Positions 23,887 through 32,245 of a DNA stretch of 42,657 nt are shown here, piece after piece. How positions within the stretch are numbered: the first letter of the stretch is position 1; every line of letters starts with the position of its first letter. The notes below the pieces were generated by a model, which was not told where the DNA came from, ran no database searches, and saw only the letters and a list, made by a program, of their open reading frames with translations. The stretch is from Novimethylophilus sp036504375. Its GTDB lineage: Bacteria > Pseudomonadota > Gammaproteobacteria > Burkholderiales > Methylophilaceae. Made by a program: the position numbers and the translations under genes. The stretch spans positions 1 to 42,657 of the forward strand of contig NZ_DASXVH010000046.1 of assembly GCF_036504375.1 (NCBI RefSeq), read 5' to 3'.

Positions 23887-24508
23887 GCTCATCTCCTTTC
23901 GTCGAGTCAAGCTGATACTGATAGCCGCTGACCATCGCCTGCGCGAGCGGCGTGCGGTCGTGGCGTTCATGCCAGACCAGGGCGGCGATATGCACGAGGA
24001 CAAAGGCGATCAGCAAGTTGTAAATGGCTTCGTGCGGTTCTTCGAACACTTCCTTCAGCCAGGCCATGTCGCCAAACCAGACATTGAACGGCCCCATGCT
24101 GTGCTCGACTGCAGCCAACCCCAGCCCGGTGACGGCCATGACGGCGAGCAGGAGATAGACCAGCAGATAGACGCCGCTGGCCAGCGTGTTATGCCCGAAG
24201 CGCGGTGCGGCTTGCAGATTTAAATGACGCACGGCGTTCCACCATGCGGCCGGATGCCACATGTCGGAAAAGCGCGCATGGCGCGGCCCGGCAATGCCCC
24301 ATGTCAGGCGTGCGACAACGCCGACCACCAGGGCGTAGCCCAGATAGATGTGCATTTGCCACAGCGTTTTTTCGCCGACACCCTGGCCGAACAGTTCGGA
24401 CAGCCATACGGTGGCCATCAGAAACAGGATGGATAGGCCGTTCCAGGCGTGGATGATGCGCAGAACCGGGTCGTAGACCTTTTGTCTGCGGTAGCTGAAT
24501 GTTTCCAT
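23879..24508 (-). CDS. Cytochrome b561-type membrane protein
   Basis: A 209-residue four-helix membrane cytochrome. The expected heme histidines are H20 (LRIIHAWNG), H53 (QMHIYLGY), H159 (EEPHEAIYN) and H173 (FVLVHIAAL), one on each of the right helices for two b hemes. It would take electrons from the quinol pool or another inner-membrane donor and pass them to the diheme cytochrome and SHP in the periplasm. First gene of the operon cytochrome b - SHP - DHC - regulator - kinase. The binding site AAAGGAGG is strong but partly inside a hairpin arm. Confidence 0.9.
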   Translation of the reverse strand: METFSYRRQKVYDPVLRIIHAWNGLSILFLMATVWLSELFGQGVGEKTLWQMHIYLGYALVVGVVARLTWGIAGPRHARFSDMWHPAAWWNAVRHLNLQAAPRFGHNTLASGVYLLVYLLLAVMAVTGLGLAAVEHSMGPFNVWFGDMAWLKEVFEEPHEAIYNLLIAFVLVHIAALVWHERHDRTPLAQAMVSGYQYQLDSTKGDEHA

Positions 24509-24540
24509 CGTTTGCCTCCTTTCAGTAAGTGAGGCAAACG
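24509..24540 (-). promoter_or_regulatory. Hairpin covering the ribosome binding site of the cytochrome b gene
   Basis: CGTTTGCCTC (24509-24518, plus strand) and GAGGCAAACG (24531-24540) are perfect 10-base inverted repeats with a 12-base loop. In the mRNA the downstream arm contains GAGGC of the Shine-Dalgarno AAAGGAGG and ends at the ATG, so folding would hide part of it. Whether the upstream arm is transcribed depends on the promoter position, which is not settled. Confidence 0.5.
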
Positions 24541-24553
24541 ATAGGCCGCTATT

Positions 24554-24570
24554 CTTAAACCAGGCTTAAT
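24554..24570 (-). promoter_or_regulatory. PmrA/QseB-type box upstream of the cytochrome/two-component operon
   Basis: CTTAAA-CCAGG-CTTAAT is a tandem pair of CTTAA half-sites with five bases between hexamers, the known PmrA/QseB recognition pattern. It lies 46-62 bases before the first gene of the operon that encodes a regulator of this class. Downstream on the minus strand a weak -10 (TATCGT, 24543-24538) sits at a distance where the box would cover the -35, typical for activation. Confidence 0.6.
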
Positions 24571-24624
24571 AAAAACGGAAGGATAAAATTTCTTGCACAA
24601 TGGACTATGCAATATCTGGCGTAC

Positions 24625-24652
24625 AAAATAAAAATGCCCCGCAGGCGGGGCA
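24625..24652 (-). terminator. Rho-independent terminator of the GST gene
   Basis: On the minus strand TGCCCCGC-CT-GCGGGGCA is followed by TTTTTATTTT. It begins 23 bases after the GST stop codon, a classical GC stem with a T-run. Confidence 0.88.
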
Positions 24653-24675
24653 CCGGATTGGTGGCGATTATTAAA

Positions 24676-25281
24676 TCAGCCGGGTGGAACCGTATTCTGG
24701 AACGACGGTCGTTTCATCAGTTGTTCGTATAGGCGGGCCAGATTGGGATATTGCTCCTGCCACGCCAGGGCCGGCATGCGCAAACTGATATAGCCCAGCG
24801 TGCAGCCGACCGCGATATCGGCTAGGCTGAAGGCTTCGCCCAGGCACCATTTGCTGTCGCCCAGATCGTGCGCCATCACGCGCAAGCCACGCTCCACCTT
24901 GAGCTGCTGGCGTTCGGCGGCGGCGCTGTCCTGCTTTTCCGGCATACGCCGGCCTTCCATCACAACGGCCACGGTGGCATCGCAAATGCCGTCGGCCAAG
25001 GCTTCCCAGCGCTTGACCTCGATATGGCTCGCCTGCGGAATCAGGTGCGCTACCGGGGTTTTGCTGTCGAGGTAGGCCGCAATCACCGGCGAATCGTACA
25101 GGCCGCTGCCGTCGTCCAGCACCAGGGTAGGCACCTTGCCCAGCGGGTTGAACGCGGGTAGCGGAGAATCCGGGTCGGAAAGATTGGCCAGCATGACGAT
25201 TTCGCAGTCGATACGTTTCTCGGCAAGCACTACGCGGATCTTGCGGGCATAAGGGCTGCCTTGAGTGACGAAAAGCTTCAT
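24676..25281 (-). CDS. Glutathione S-transferase family protein, YibF-like
   Basis: A 201-residue GST. The thioredoxin-like N-domain opens MKLFVTQGSPYARKIRVVL, with the SPYARK motif typical of YibF/theta-like GSTs, NPLGKVPTLVLDDG (cis-Pro) and YDSPVIAAYLD (Glu/Asp-Ser glutathione site). The C-domain is helical with the folding motif FSLADIAVGCTLGY. The substrate is unknown. I start at ATG 25281, about 25 bases after the predicted transcription start; an ATG at 25314 would lie in the -10 region. Divergent from nadC, and closed by a clear terminator. Confidence 0.9.
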   Translation of the reverse strand: MKLFVTQGSPYARKIRVVLAEKRIDCEIVMLANLSDPDSPLPAFNPLGKVPTLVLDDGSGLYDSPVIAAYLDSKTPVAHLIPQASHIEVKRWEALADGICDATVAVVMEGRRMPEKQDSAAAERQQLKVERGLRVMAHDLGDSKWCLGEAFSLADIAVGCTLGYISLRMPALAWQEQYPNLARLYEQLMKRPSFQNTVPPG

Positions 25282-25312
25282 ACGTGAAGGAACATTGAAC
25301 GAAGGGAAGCGC

Positions 25313-25320
25313 ATTATAAT
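25313..25320. promoter_or_regulatory. Palindromic -10 (ATTATAAT) between GST and nadC
   Basis: ATTATAAT is its own reverse complement, so it offers a TATAAT on both strands. On the minus strand it would start the GST message near 25306. Matching -35 boxes are weak on both sides; the distance to nadC (about 100 bases) is long. Confidence 0.4.
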
Positions 25321-25420
25321 CCCAGAAATGAATGTTTACCGCTAATCTGCAAACAGATATGCGGACTTTGCAGCGAAACAATTTCGTACTTTTAACTCCC
25401 GATTTTCAGGATCAAAGCAG

Positions 25421-26254
25421 ATGCTTCCTCCCATCGAAACCATCGGTCGCAGCGTTGCCGGCGCGCTTGCCGAAGACGTCGGCAGCGGCGACCTTACGGC
25501 GCAGCTGATCCCCGCCGACAAAACCGCCAGCGCGTATGTCATCAGTCGCGAACAGGCCATCATGTGCGGCGCGGCATGGTTCGAGCAATGCTTCCGCCAG
25601 GTCGACCCCGGCATCAAGATCGAATGGCTGGCGGTCGACGGCGATCCGATACAGCCGAACCAGTGGCTGTGCACGATCGCCGGCAACGCGCGCGCGATGC
25701 TGACGGCCGAGCGCTGCGCACTGAACTTCCTGCAGACGTTGTCTGCCACCGCCACGCAGACCAGGCGCTATGTCGATGCCGTCAACAGCACGCGCGCGCA
25801 AGTGATGGATACGCGCAAGACCTTGCCCGGTCTGCGCCTGGCGCAAAAATATGCGGTCACCATAGGCGGCGGTTTCAACCAGCGGGTGGGGCTGTTCGAC
25901 GGCATCCTGATCAAGGAAAACCATATCGCGGCAGCCGGCGGAATAAGCCAGGCATTGGCTGCCGCCGCAGCTTTCAATCCCGGCGTGCCGGTGCAGATCG
26001 AAGTGGAAAACCTGGCGGAACTGCAAGCTGCGCTTGCGGCCGGCGCCACGCTGATTCTGCTGGATAATTTCAGCATCGAACAATTGCAGGAGGCGGTGAC
26101 AATCTGCGCCGGCCGCGCCCGGCTGGAAGCCTCCGGCGGCATCACATTGGCGACCATCCGTACCGTCGCGGAAACCGGGGTCGACCGTATTTCCATCGGC
26201 AGCCTGACCAAGGATGTAAACGCCATTGATTTTTCGATGCGGTTCGAATCTTGA
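25421..26254 (+). CDS. nadC: Nicotinate-nucleotide pyrophosphorylase (carboxylating)
   Basis: A 277-residue quinolinate phosphoribosyltransferase, making nicotinate mononucleotide from quinolinate and PRPP in de novo NAD synthesis. Signature blocks are EDVGSGDLTAQLI near the start, the RCALNFLQTLS block, DTRKTLPGLRLAQKYAV near residue 127, GLFDGILIKENHI, and ASGGITLATI near the end. Length is normal. No nadA or nadB is adjacent. Confidence 0.96.
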   Translation: MLPPIETIGRSVAGALAEDVGSGDLTAQLIPADKTASAYVISREQAIMCGAAWFEQCFRQVDPGIKIEWLAVDGDPIQPNQWLCTIAGNARAMLTAERCALNFLQTLSATATQTRRYVDAVNSTRAQVMDTRKTLPGLRLAQKYAVTIGGGFNQRVGLFDGILIKENHIAAAGGISQALAAAAAFNPGVPVQIEVENLAELQAALAAGATLILLDNFSIEQLQEAVTICAGRARLEASGGITLATIRTVAETGVDRISIGSLTKDVNAIDFSMRFES

Positions 26255-26345
26255 TCCAGCACGGTTGACCGCGGGGGAGTCGGGATGACATCATGGACCA
26301 AATGAAAATTGGCGCGAATTATCCGCATCCCGATACGGTTCAATC

Positions 26346-28127
26346 ATGAGCAAAGTCGCCACTATCAAACCCCATGAGCACAAGCTCAGTCTCGGCGAAA
26401 TCCTGCGCTGGCTGGTGCAGGACGGCCTGGTGGCCAAGGACGCGGCCGAAAGTCTCTACCAGGACCACAGGCAGGAACGTTCCAGCCTGCATCCGCTGGT
26501 GATTCTCGGCGAGCAGAAATGGACCAATCGCAAGGCGCCGCATAAACGGCTCACCACTGAAGCGCTGACTGAATGGCTGGCGGAGAAGGTGGGGCTGCCG
26601 TATTTCCATATCGACCCGTTGCAGCTCAATTTCGGCGCTATCGCCAACATCGTTTCCAAGGCCTATGCCGATCGCCTCAAGATCATGCCGGTCAAGGTCA
26701 GCGGGCGCGAGGTGACGATCGCCACGGCCGAGCCGTTCCTCACCGAGTGGGTGGTCGAACTGGAGCGCATGGTCAACATCCGCATCGTGCCGGTACTGGC
26801 CAATCCGGTGGAAATCAATCGCTATCTGCCGGAAGTCTACAGCCTGGCCAACTCGGTGCATCTGGCAAGCGAAGCCAGAGCCGGCCAGATGGTCGGGGTA
26901 CAGAATTTCGAGCAACTGATCGAACTGGGCAAGAACAAGAACCTGGATGCCAACGAGCAGCATGTGGTCAACATCGTCGACTGGCTGTTTCAGTATGCGT
27001 TCGAGCAGCGTGCCAGCGATATCCACCTGGAGCCGCGCCGGGACATCGGCCTGGTGCGTTTCCGCATCGATGGCGTGCTGCACCAGGTTTACCAGCTGCC
27101 GTCCTCGATCATGAATGCGATTACCAGCCGGATCAAATTATTGGGGCGCATGGACATGGTGGAAAAACGCCGGCCGCAGGATGGTCGGCTGAAAACCCGT
27201 TCCATCGAGGGCGAAGAGGTCGAGCTGCGCTTGTCGACGATGCCTACCGCGTTCGGCGAAAAGCTGGTGATGCGTATCTTCAACCCGGACATCCTGGTCA
27301 AGAATTTCACCGATCTCGGCTTCAGCCGTGCACATGCGAGCATGTGGAACGGTTGGGTCAAGCAGCCCAACGGCATCATTCTGGTCACCGGTCCTACCGG
27401 CTCGGGCAAGACCACGACGCTGTATTCCACGCTCAAGCAACTGGCTACGCCGGAAGTCAACGTATGCACGGTGGAAGACCCGATCGAAATGATAGAGCCG
27501 GCATTCAACCAGATGCAGGTACAGCACAATATCGACCTGACGTTCGCCGACGGCGTGCGCACCTTGTTGCGGCAGGACCCGGACATCATCATGGTGGGCG
27601 AGGTGCGCGATATGGAAACCGCGGAAATGACGATACAGGCTTCGCTCACCGGCCACCTGGTGCTGTCTTCGCTGCATACCAACGACGCGCCTTCTGCGGT
27701 GAGCCGCCTGCTCGACCTTGGCGTGCCGCCTTATTTGCTGAACTCGTCGCTGCTGGGTGTGATGGCGCAGCGCCTGGTGCGCACCTTATGTCCGTTTTGC
27801 AAATCGCAGGGCGAGATCAGCGATGCCTTGTGGCAGGAATTGGTGGCCCCCTGGAAATTGCCCAAGCCGGCGCAGGTCGGCATTGCCGTGGGCTGCCTGG
27901 AATGCCGGATGACAGGTTACAAGGGGCGTACCGGCCTGTACGAGATGCTGTCGATGTCGTCCGGGCTGAAACAGCTGGTCACCCGCGAAGCCGACCTCGG
28001 CAAGATCAAGGCGCAGGCCTACAAGGAGGGCATGAACCCGCTGCGCATGAACGGCGCGGAAAAGGTCATCGCCGGCCTGACGACCGTGGAAGAAGTGCTG
28101 CAGGTGGCGCCGCCGGCACTGACCTGA
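26346..28127 (+). CDS. GspE/PilB-type assembly ATPase with MshEN-like N-terminus
   Basis: A 593-residue ATPase of the type II secretion/type IV pilus family. The N-terminus (SLGEILRWLVQDGLVA, residues 15-30) resembles an MshEN repeat, a known c-di-GMP-binding module, though weakly conserved. Walker A GPTGSGKTT is at 349-357, Asp box TVEDPIEMIE, Walker B DIIMVGEVRD, His box TGHLVLSSLHTND. The C-terminal tetracysteine appears as CPFC and CLEC (about 485 and 518), so it is GspE/PilB-like rather than PilT. No pilC, gsp or pilD genes are adjacent, so its machine is unknown. It converges on a degenerate c-di-GMP protein gene. Confidence 0.88.
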   Translation: MSKVATIKPHEHKLSLGEILRWLVQDGLVAKDAAESLYQDHRQERSSLHPLVILGEQKWTNRKAPHKRLTTEALTEWLAEKVGLPYFHIDPLQLNFGAIANIVSKAYADRLKIMPVKVSGREVTIATAEPFLTEWVVELERMVNIRIVPVLANPVEINRYLPEVYSLANSVHLASEARAGQMVGVQNFEQLIELGKNKNLDANEQHVVNIVDWLFQYAFEQRASDIHLEPRRDIGLVRFRIDGVLHQVYQLPSSIMNAITSRIKLLGRMDMVEKRRPQDGRLKTRSIEGEEVELRLSTMPTAFGEKLVMRIFNPDILVKNFTDLGFSRAHASMWNGWVKQPNGIILVTGPTGSGKTTTLYSTLKQLATPEVNVCTVEDPIEMIEPAFNQMQVQHNIDLTFADGVRTLLRQDPDIIMVGEVRDMETAEMTIQASLTGHLVLSSLHTNDAPSAVSRLLDLGVPPYLLNSSLLGVMAQRLVRTLCPFCKSQGEISDALWQELVAPWKLPKPAQVGIAVGCLECRMTGYKGRTGLYEMLSMSSGLKQLVTREADLGKIKAQAYKEGMNPLRMNGAEKVIAGLTTVEEVLQVAPPALT

Positions 28128-28133
28128 AGCGCA

Positions 28134-29819
28134 TCAGGCGAGGCTCTCCCGCAGCAGCGCCTCGAATTCCCCAACAGGCATCGGCCCCCCGAACAGGTAG
28201 CCCTGAATTTCGTCGCAACCGCTTTCCCGCAGTATCTCCAATTGTTCTTCGGTTTCCACCCCTTTGGCGATGACGCGCAAATGCAGGCTTTTTCCCATGC
28301 TGATGATGGCGTGGACGATCTCCCGGTAGCCGCTGTCGGTGCAGATGTCGCGGACGAATTCGTGCGCGATTCTGAGCCGCTGCAGCGGAAACCGCCGGAA
28401 ATGCGTCAGGCAGGAAAAGCCCATGCCGAATTCGTCGATGGTAATGTTCACGCCTATGCTGTGAAAGACGTTCAGCATCGCGATGGCATCTTCGCTGTTT
28501 TCCGTTATGCTGATTTCAGAAACCTCCAGTTCCAGCCATTTGGGCGCGAGGCCCTCCTCCGCCAAGGCTTCGGCGACCAGTCTGGGCAGGTCGCCCTGCC
28601 GGAATTGCTGTTTCGCCAAATGGAGGGCCACCGGCATCGACGGCAATCCGGCTTTTTGCCAGGTGGCATTCTGCCTGCAGACTTGGCGCAGCATCCAGAC
28701 GCTGATGTCGATAATGAGGGCGCTATCTTCGGTGACGGCGATGAACTTATCCGGCGTATAAAGGCCCAATTCGGGGTGCTGCCAGCGCAGCAGCGCCTCC
28801 GCGCCTATTATCCGGCCGCTGGCGGCGTTGACCTGCGGCTGGTAATACATCATCAGTTCGCCCTTGTCGATTGCTTGGTGCAGTGCGTTTTCCAGAGCCA
28901 GGCGTTCCAGCACATCGCTGTTGAATGCGGCAGCAAAAAACCGGAAGTTGCGGGAGCCGCCATGATCTCCGGCGCTTCGCATTGCATTTTCCGCATATTT
29001 GAGCAGCGTCTCTACATCTTCCGCATCGTCCGGATAGATGCTGATGCCTATGCTTGGCTGGGCGACGAGTTGCTGTCCCTTGACCATGCAAGGTCGAGCG
29101 ATTGATGCATTCAGCCTGGCTACCGCATAGGCGGCATCGGTGGCATGTCCGATATCGGTCAGGATGACGGTGAATTGGCGATTGCCCTGCCGGCAAAACG
29201 TATCCCAGCCGCGCAGCGACTTTTTGATGCGGGCGGCCAGTTCCTGCAGCAGGCCTTCTTCGATGTCTCGCTCCGGGCCGTCAGCCGGCGTCTGGACAGC
29301 AACATCGATAAGCAATACCGCGACCTTGCTGCGGCTGCGCTGTGCCGCAGCCAGCGCGTGATCCAGCCTGTCGTTGAGCAGGACGCAGTTCAGGGCATCC
29401 TGGTAACCCGGCAGCTGGTTTTTCCCTGTCCGTGATTCCCGCAGCGCCGCTTCGATACGCTTAATCAGGCTGGCTTGATGGACAGGTTTGGCAAGATAAT
29501 CGTCCGCGCCGGCGGCAAGAATCTGTTCCAGAGCGGAAGCGTCGTTGGAGGCAGTCAGCGCAATGATGGGAATGCGGCCGGCGAATGGGCCAAGTTTGAG
29601 CTCGCGACAGAAGGCGAGGGCTTCGGCCATCGCCGTGTTGAGCAATAGCAGGTCGATCGCCGATTTGCCTTGTAACGCGCGCCGTGCCGTGTCTATGGAG
29701 TCTGCCTCGACGATCCTGTCATACCCGGCGCGCGCCAGCAGGCCGACTGTCAGCATCCTGTCCTGCCTGATGTCGTCAACCACCAATATCGTGCCGTCCG
29801 ATGTCATCGTATGACCCAT
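28134..29819 (-). CDS. REC-GGDEF-EAL protein with all three domains degenerate
   Basis: A 561-residue cytoplasmic protein. The receiver domain (about 10-125) has Asn61 at the phospho-acceptor place (LLLLNTAM). The GGDEF domain (about 140-300) reads QGNRQF at 210-215 in place of GGDEF. The EAL domain (about 305-555) keeps EALLRW (340-345) and QGYLFGGP but has ALHLA instead of VNLS (H399), DEFG instead of DDFG (461-464), LRIA instead of LKID (481-484) and AKGVE instead of AEGVE (K518). It is therefore predicted to be neither cyclase nor phosphodiesterase. It may bind c-di-GMP or a partner. ATG 29819 or 29807. It faces the MshEN-like ATPase gene, 6 bases between stops. Confidence 0.88.
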   Translation of the reverse strand: MGHTMTSDGTILVVDDIRQDRMLTVGLLARAGYDRIVEADSIDTARRALQGKSAIDLLLLNTAMAEALAFCRELKLGPFAGRIPIIALTASNDASALEQILAAGADDYLAKPVHQASLIKRIEAALRESRTGKNQLPGYQDALNCVLLNDRLDHALAAAQRSRSKVAVLLIDVAVQTPADGPERDIEEGLLQELAARIKKSLRGWDTFCRQGNRQFTVILTDIGHATDAAYAVARLNASIARPCMVKGQQLVAQPSIGISIYPDDAEDVETLLKYAENAMRSAGDHGGSRNFRFFAAAFNSDVLERLALENALHQAIDKGELMMYYQPQVNAASGRIIGAEALLRWQHPELGLYTPDKFIAVTEDSALIIDISVWMLRQVCRQNATWQKAGLPSMPVALHLAKQQFRQGDLPRLVAEALAEEGLAPKWLELEVSEISITENSEDAIAMLNVFHSIGVNITIDEFGMGFSCLTHFRRFPLQRLRIAHEFVRDICTDSGYREIVHAIISMGKSLHLRVIAKGVETEEQLEILRESGCDEIQGYLFGGPMPVGEFEALLRESLA

Positions 29820-29876
29820 GCGAAATAATAGACCTAATTGGGCATGTCAAAAACCACAAACTGAACTGGGCCGACC

Positions 29877-29905
29877 TTGACCAAAATTGCACGAACCATT
29901 ACTGT
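29877..29905 (+). promoter_or_regulatory. Probable sigma-70 promoter of ilvB
   Basis: TTGACC (29877-29882) and TACTGT (29900-29905) are spaced by 17 bases. Transcription would begin near 29912 and leave a short leader of about 33 bases, too short for a leader-peptide attenuator. Confidence 0.5.
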
Positions 29906-29944
29906 TCAGGGTTTCGCAACAAATCCCAAATTTTTGAATTTTTT

Positions 29945-31657
29945 ATGGAATTAACTGGCGCAGAAATTGTTATCCGCTGTTTGCAGGAAGAGGGCACCAA
30001 GTTTTTATTTGGTTATCCCGGCGGCGCGGTGCTCAACATTTACGATGAGATATTCAAACAGGACAAGTTCAAGCATGTCCTCGTGCGCCATGAGCAGGCG
30101 GCCGTGCATGCGGCGGATGCCTATGCCCGCGCCACCGGCGAGGTCGGCGTCGCGCTGGTGACTTCCGGCCCGGGCGCCACCAATGCGATTACCGGCATTG
30201 CGACTGCCTACATGGATTCGATTCCGATGGTGGTGCTCTCCGGGCAGGTATCGACGCCCGCGATCGGCATGGACGCCTTCCAGGAAGTGGATATGGTGGG
30301 CATCACGCGCCCCTGTGTGAAGCATAATTTCCTGGTGAAGGACGTCAAGGATCTGGCCGTGACGATGAAAAAGGCGTTCTACATCGCCGCGAGCGGCCGC
30401 CCGGGTCCGGTAGTGGTGGATATTCCCAAGGACATAACCCAGCACTCGACCAAATTCGAGTACCCCAAGTCGGTGCATATGCGTTCTTACAGCCCGGTGC
30501 TGAAAGGCCACACCGGCCAGATCAAGAAGGCATTGAAGTTGTTGCTGGAGGCTAAGCGGCCCATGGTCTACGCCGGCGGCGGCGTGGTGCTGGGCGATGC
30601 CGCGCCGGAACTGACAAAATTTGTCAGGAAGCTCGGCTACCCGGTGACCAACACCTTGATGGGGCTGGGCGGCTATCCCGCGACCGATAAACAGTTCGTC
30701 GGCATGCTGGGCATGCACGGCACCTTCGAAGCCAATATGGCGATGCAGGAATGCGACGTGCTGATCGCGATCGGCGCGCGGTTTGACGATAGGGTTATCG
30801 GCAACCCCGAGCATTTTTTCCAGAATCCGCGCACGATCATTCACATCGACGTGGACCCGTCTTCGATCTCCAAGCGCGTAAAGGTGGACGTGCCCATCGT
30901 CGGCGACGTGAAAAACGTGCTGGCCGAGATGAACGAGCTGCTGGAGGCCGAAGACAGAAAAGCCGGTACTGGCGCGCTCAAGGCATGGTGGAAGCAGATC
31001 GAAGAATGGCGCGGCAGGAACTGTCTTGGCTATGCCCATGGCGGCAGCATTATCAAGCCGCAATTTGTCGTCGAGCAGCTATACGAGGCGACCAAGGGAG
31101 ATGCGTTCGTGACTTCCGACGTCGGCCAGCACCAGATGTGGGCGGCGCAGTATTACAAGTTCGACAAGCCGCGCCGCTGGATCAATTCCGGTGGGCTGGG
31201 CACGATGGGCGTGGGCTTGCCTTACGCGATGGGCGTGCAATTGGCGTATCCCGATGCGCAGGTGGCCTGTATCACCGGCGAGGGCAGCATCCAGATGAAT
31301 ATCCAGGAGCTGTCCACCTGCAAGCAGTTCCATATGCCGGTCAAGATCGTCCTGCTCAACAACCGCTACCTGGGTATGGTGCGGCAATGGCAGCAGTTCT
31401 TCTACGGCAACCGCTATTCGGAATCCTACATGGACAGCCTGCCGGATTTCGTCAAGCTGGCGGAGTCTTACGGCCATGTCGGCATGCGCATCGAAAAACC
31501 GGAGGATGTGGAGGGCGCGATGAAGGAAGCGTTCGGCCCCAAACTCAAGGAGCGCCTGGTGTTCATGGATTTCATCACCGACCAGTCGGAAAACGTATTC
31601 CCGATGGTGCCGGGCGGCAAGGGCTTGTCCGAGATGATACTGGCGGAGGATCTGTAA
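29945..31657 (+). CDS. ilvB: Acetolactate synthase large subunit
   Basis: A 570-residue thiamine-diphosphate enzyme that forms acetolactate or acetohydroxybutyrate, the first common step to valine, leucine and isoleucine. The N-terminus MELTGAEIVIRCLQEEG is standard for betaproteobacteria; GYPGGAVLNIYD and the catalytic Glu in RHEQAAVHAADAYAR follow, and the ThDP motif is GEGSIQMNIQELST (Glu replacing the more common Asp at the second position, a known variant). ATG 29945 has no visible Shine-Dalgarno (upstream is T-rich), which is odd for a highly used gene. First gene of ilvB-ilvH-ilvC. Confidence 0.96.
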   Translation: MELTGAEIVIRCLQEEGTKFLFGYPGGAVLNIYDEIFKQDKFKHVLVRHEQAAVHAADAYARATGEVGVALVTSGPGATNAITGIATAYMDSIPMVVLSGQVSTPAIGMDAFQEVDMVGITRPCVKHNFLVKDVKDLAVTMKKAFYIAASGRPGPVVVDIPKDITQHSTKFEYPKSVHMRSYSPVLKGHTGQIKKALKLLLEAKRPMVYAGGGVVLGDAAPELTKFVRKLGYPVTNTLMGLGGYPATDKQFVGMLGMHGTFEANMAMQECDVLIAIGARFDDRVIGNPEHFFQNPRTIIHIDVDPSSISKRVKVDVPIVGDVKNVLAEMNELLEAEDRKAGTGALKAWWKQIEEWRGRNCLGYAHGGSIIKPQFVVEQLYEATKGDAFVTSDVGQHQMWAAQYYKFDKPRRWINSGGLGTMGVGLPYAMGVQLAYPDAQVACITGEGSIQMNIQELSTCKQFHMPVKIVLLNNRYLGMVRQWQQFFYGNRYSESYMDSLPDFVKLAESYGHVGMRIEKPEDVEGAMKEAFGPKLKERLVFMDFITDQSENVFPMVPGGKGLSEMILAEDL

Positions 31658-31658
31658 C

Positions 31659-32150
31659 ATGCGCCATATCATTTCATTGCTGATGGAAAACGAGTCCGGC
31701 GCGTTGTCGCGCGTAGCCGGCCTGTTCTCGGCGCGCGGTTACAACATCGAGTCGCTGACGGTGGCGCCGACCGAAGACCCCACGCTGTCGCGCATGACCA
31801 TCGTCACCTCGGGTTCGGACGATGTCGTCGAGCAGATCGTCAAGCAGCTCAATAAGCTGGTGGACGTGGTCAAGGTGCTGGATCTCAACGACGGTCGCTA
31901 TATTGAACGCGAGCTGATGCTGGTCAAGGTCAAGGCGACCGGCAATTACCGCGAGGACATGAAGCGCATGTCGGATATTTTTCGCGGCCGCATTATCGAC
32001 GTCGCCGACGATGCCTATACGATAGAACTCACCGGTACCGGCGCCAAGCTCGACGCCTTCCTGGAGGCGCTGGACAAAGGCGCTTTGCTGGAAACCGTGC
32101 GTACCGGCGCCTCCGGCATCGGCCGCGGCGACAGGATTTTAAAAATATAG
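31659..32150 (+). CDS. ilvH: Acetolactate synthase small (regulatory) subunit
   Basis: A 163-residue subunit that activates the large subunit and confers valine feedback. The ACT domain opens MRHIISLLMENESGALSRV, followed by GLFSARGYNIESLTVAPTED; the second half has VKATGNYREDMKRMSDIFRG. ATG 31659 is preceded by GGAGGA and lies one base after the ilvB stop. It is followed by a repeat-rich 95-base gap before ilvC. Confidence 0.96.
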   Translation: MRHIISLLMENESGALSRVAGLFSARGYNIESLTVAPTEDPTLSRMTIVTSGSDDVVEQIVKQLNKLVDVVKVLDLNDGRYIERELMLVKVKATGNYREDMKRMSDIFRGRIIDVADDAYTIELTGTGAKLDAFLEALDKGALLETVRTGASGIGRGDRILKI

Positions 32151-32226
32151 CTGTCAGCCTCAGCTTTCGGCGGTCAGCATAACCCCGCATTGAAAGCTGA
32201 AGGCTGATTGCTGACCGCTGATAGCT
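32149..32226. repeat. Nested imperfect inverted repeats between ilvH and ilvC
   Basis: AGCTGTCAGC (32149-32158) pairs with GCTGATAGCT (32217-32226), CAGCTTTC with GAAAGCTG, and GGTCAGCA (32172-32179) with TGCTGACC (32209-32216). The words TCAGC and GCTGA alternate through the element. There is no T-run, so it is more like an mRNA-stabilising or dispersed repeat than a terminator. Confidence 0.6.
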
Positions 32227-32245
32227 ATTAACAAAGGAAATCTGT

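Noticed and set aside
26573..28273. A 566-codon frame shifted inside the GspE/PilB-like gene
   Set aside because: It is Arg/Gly/Ala-rich noise produced by GC-rich third positions; the real frame carries all ATPase motifs.
29801..29944. Upstream extension of ilvB by 48 codons
   Set aside because: It spans the promoter and has no family similarity; relatives begin MEL-x-GAEI.
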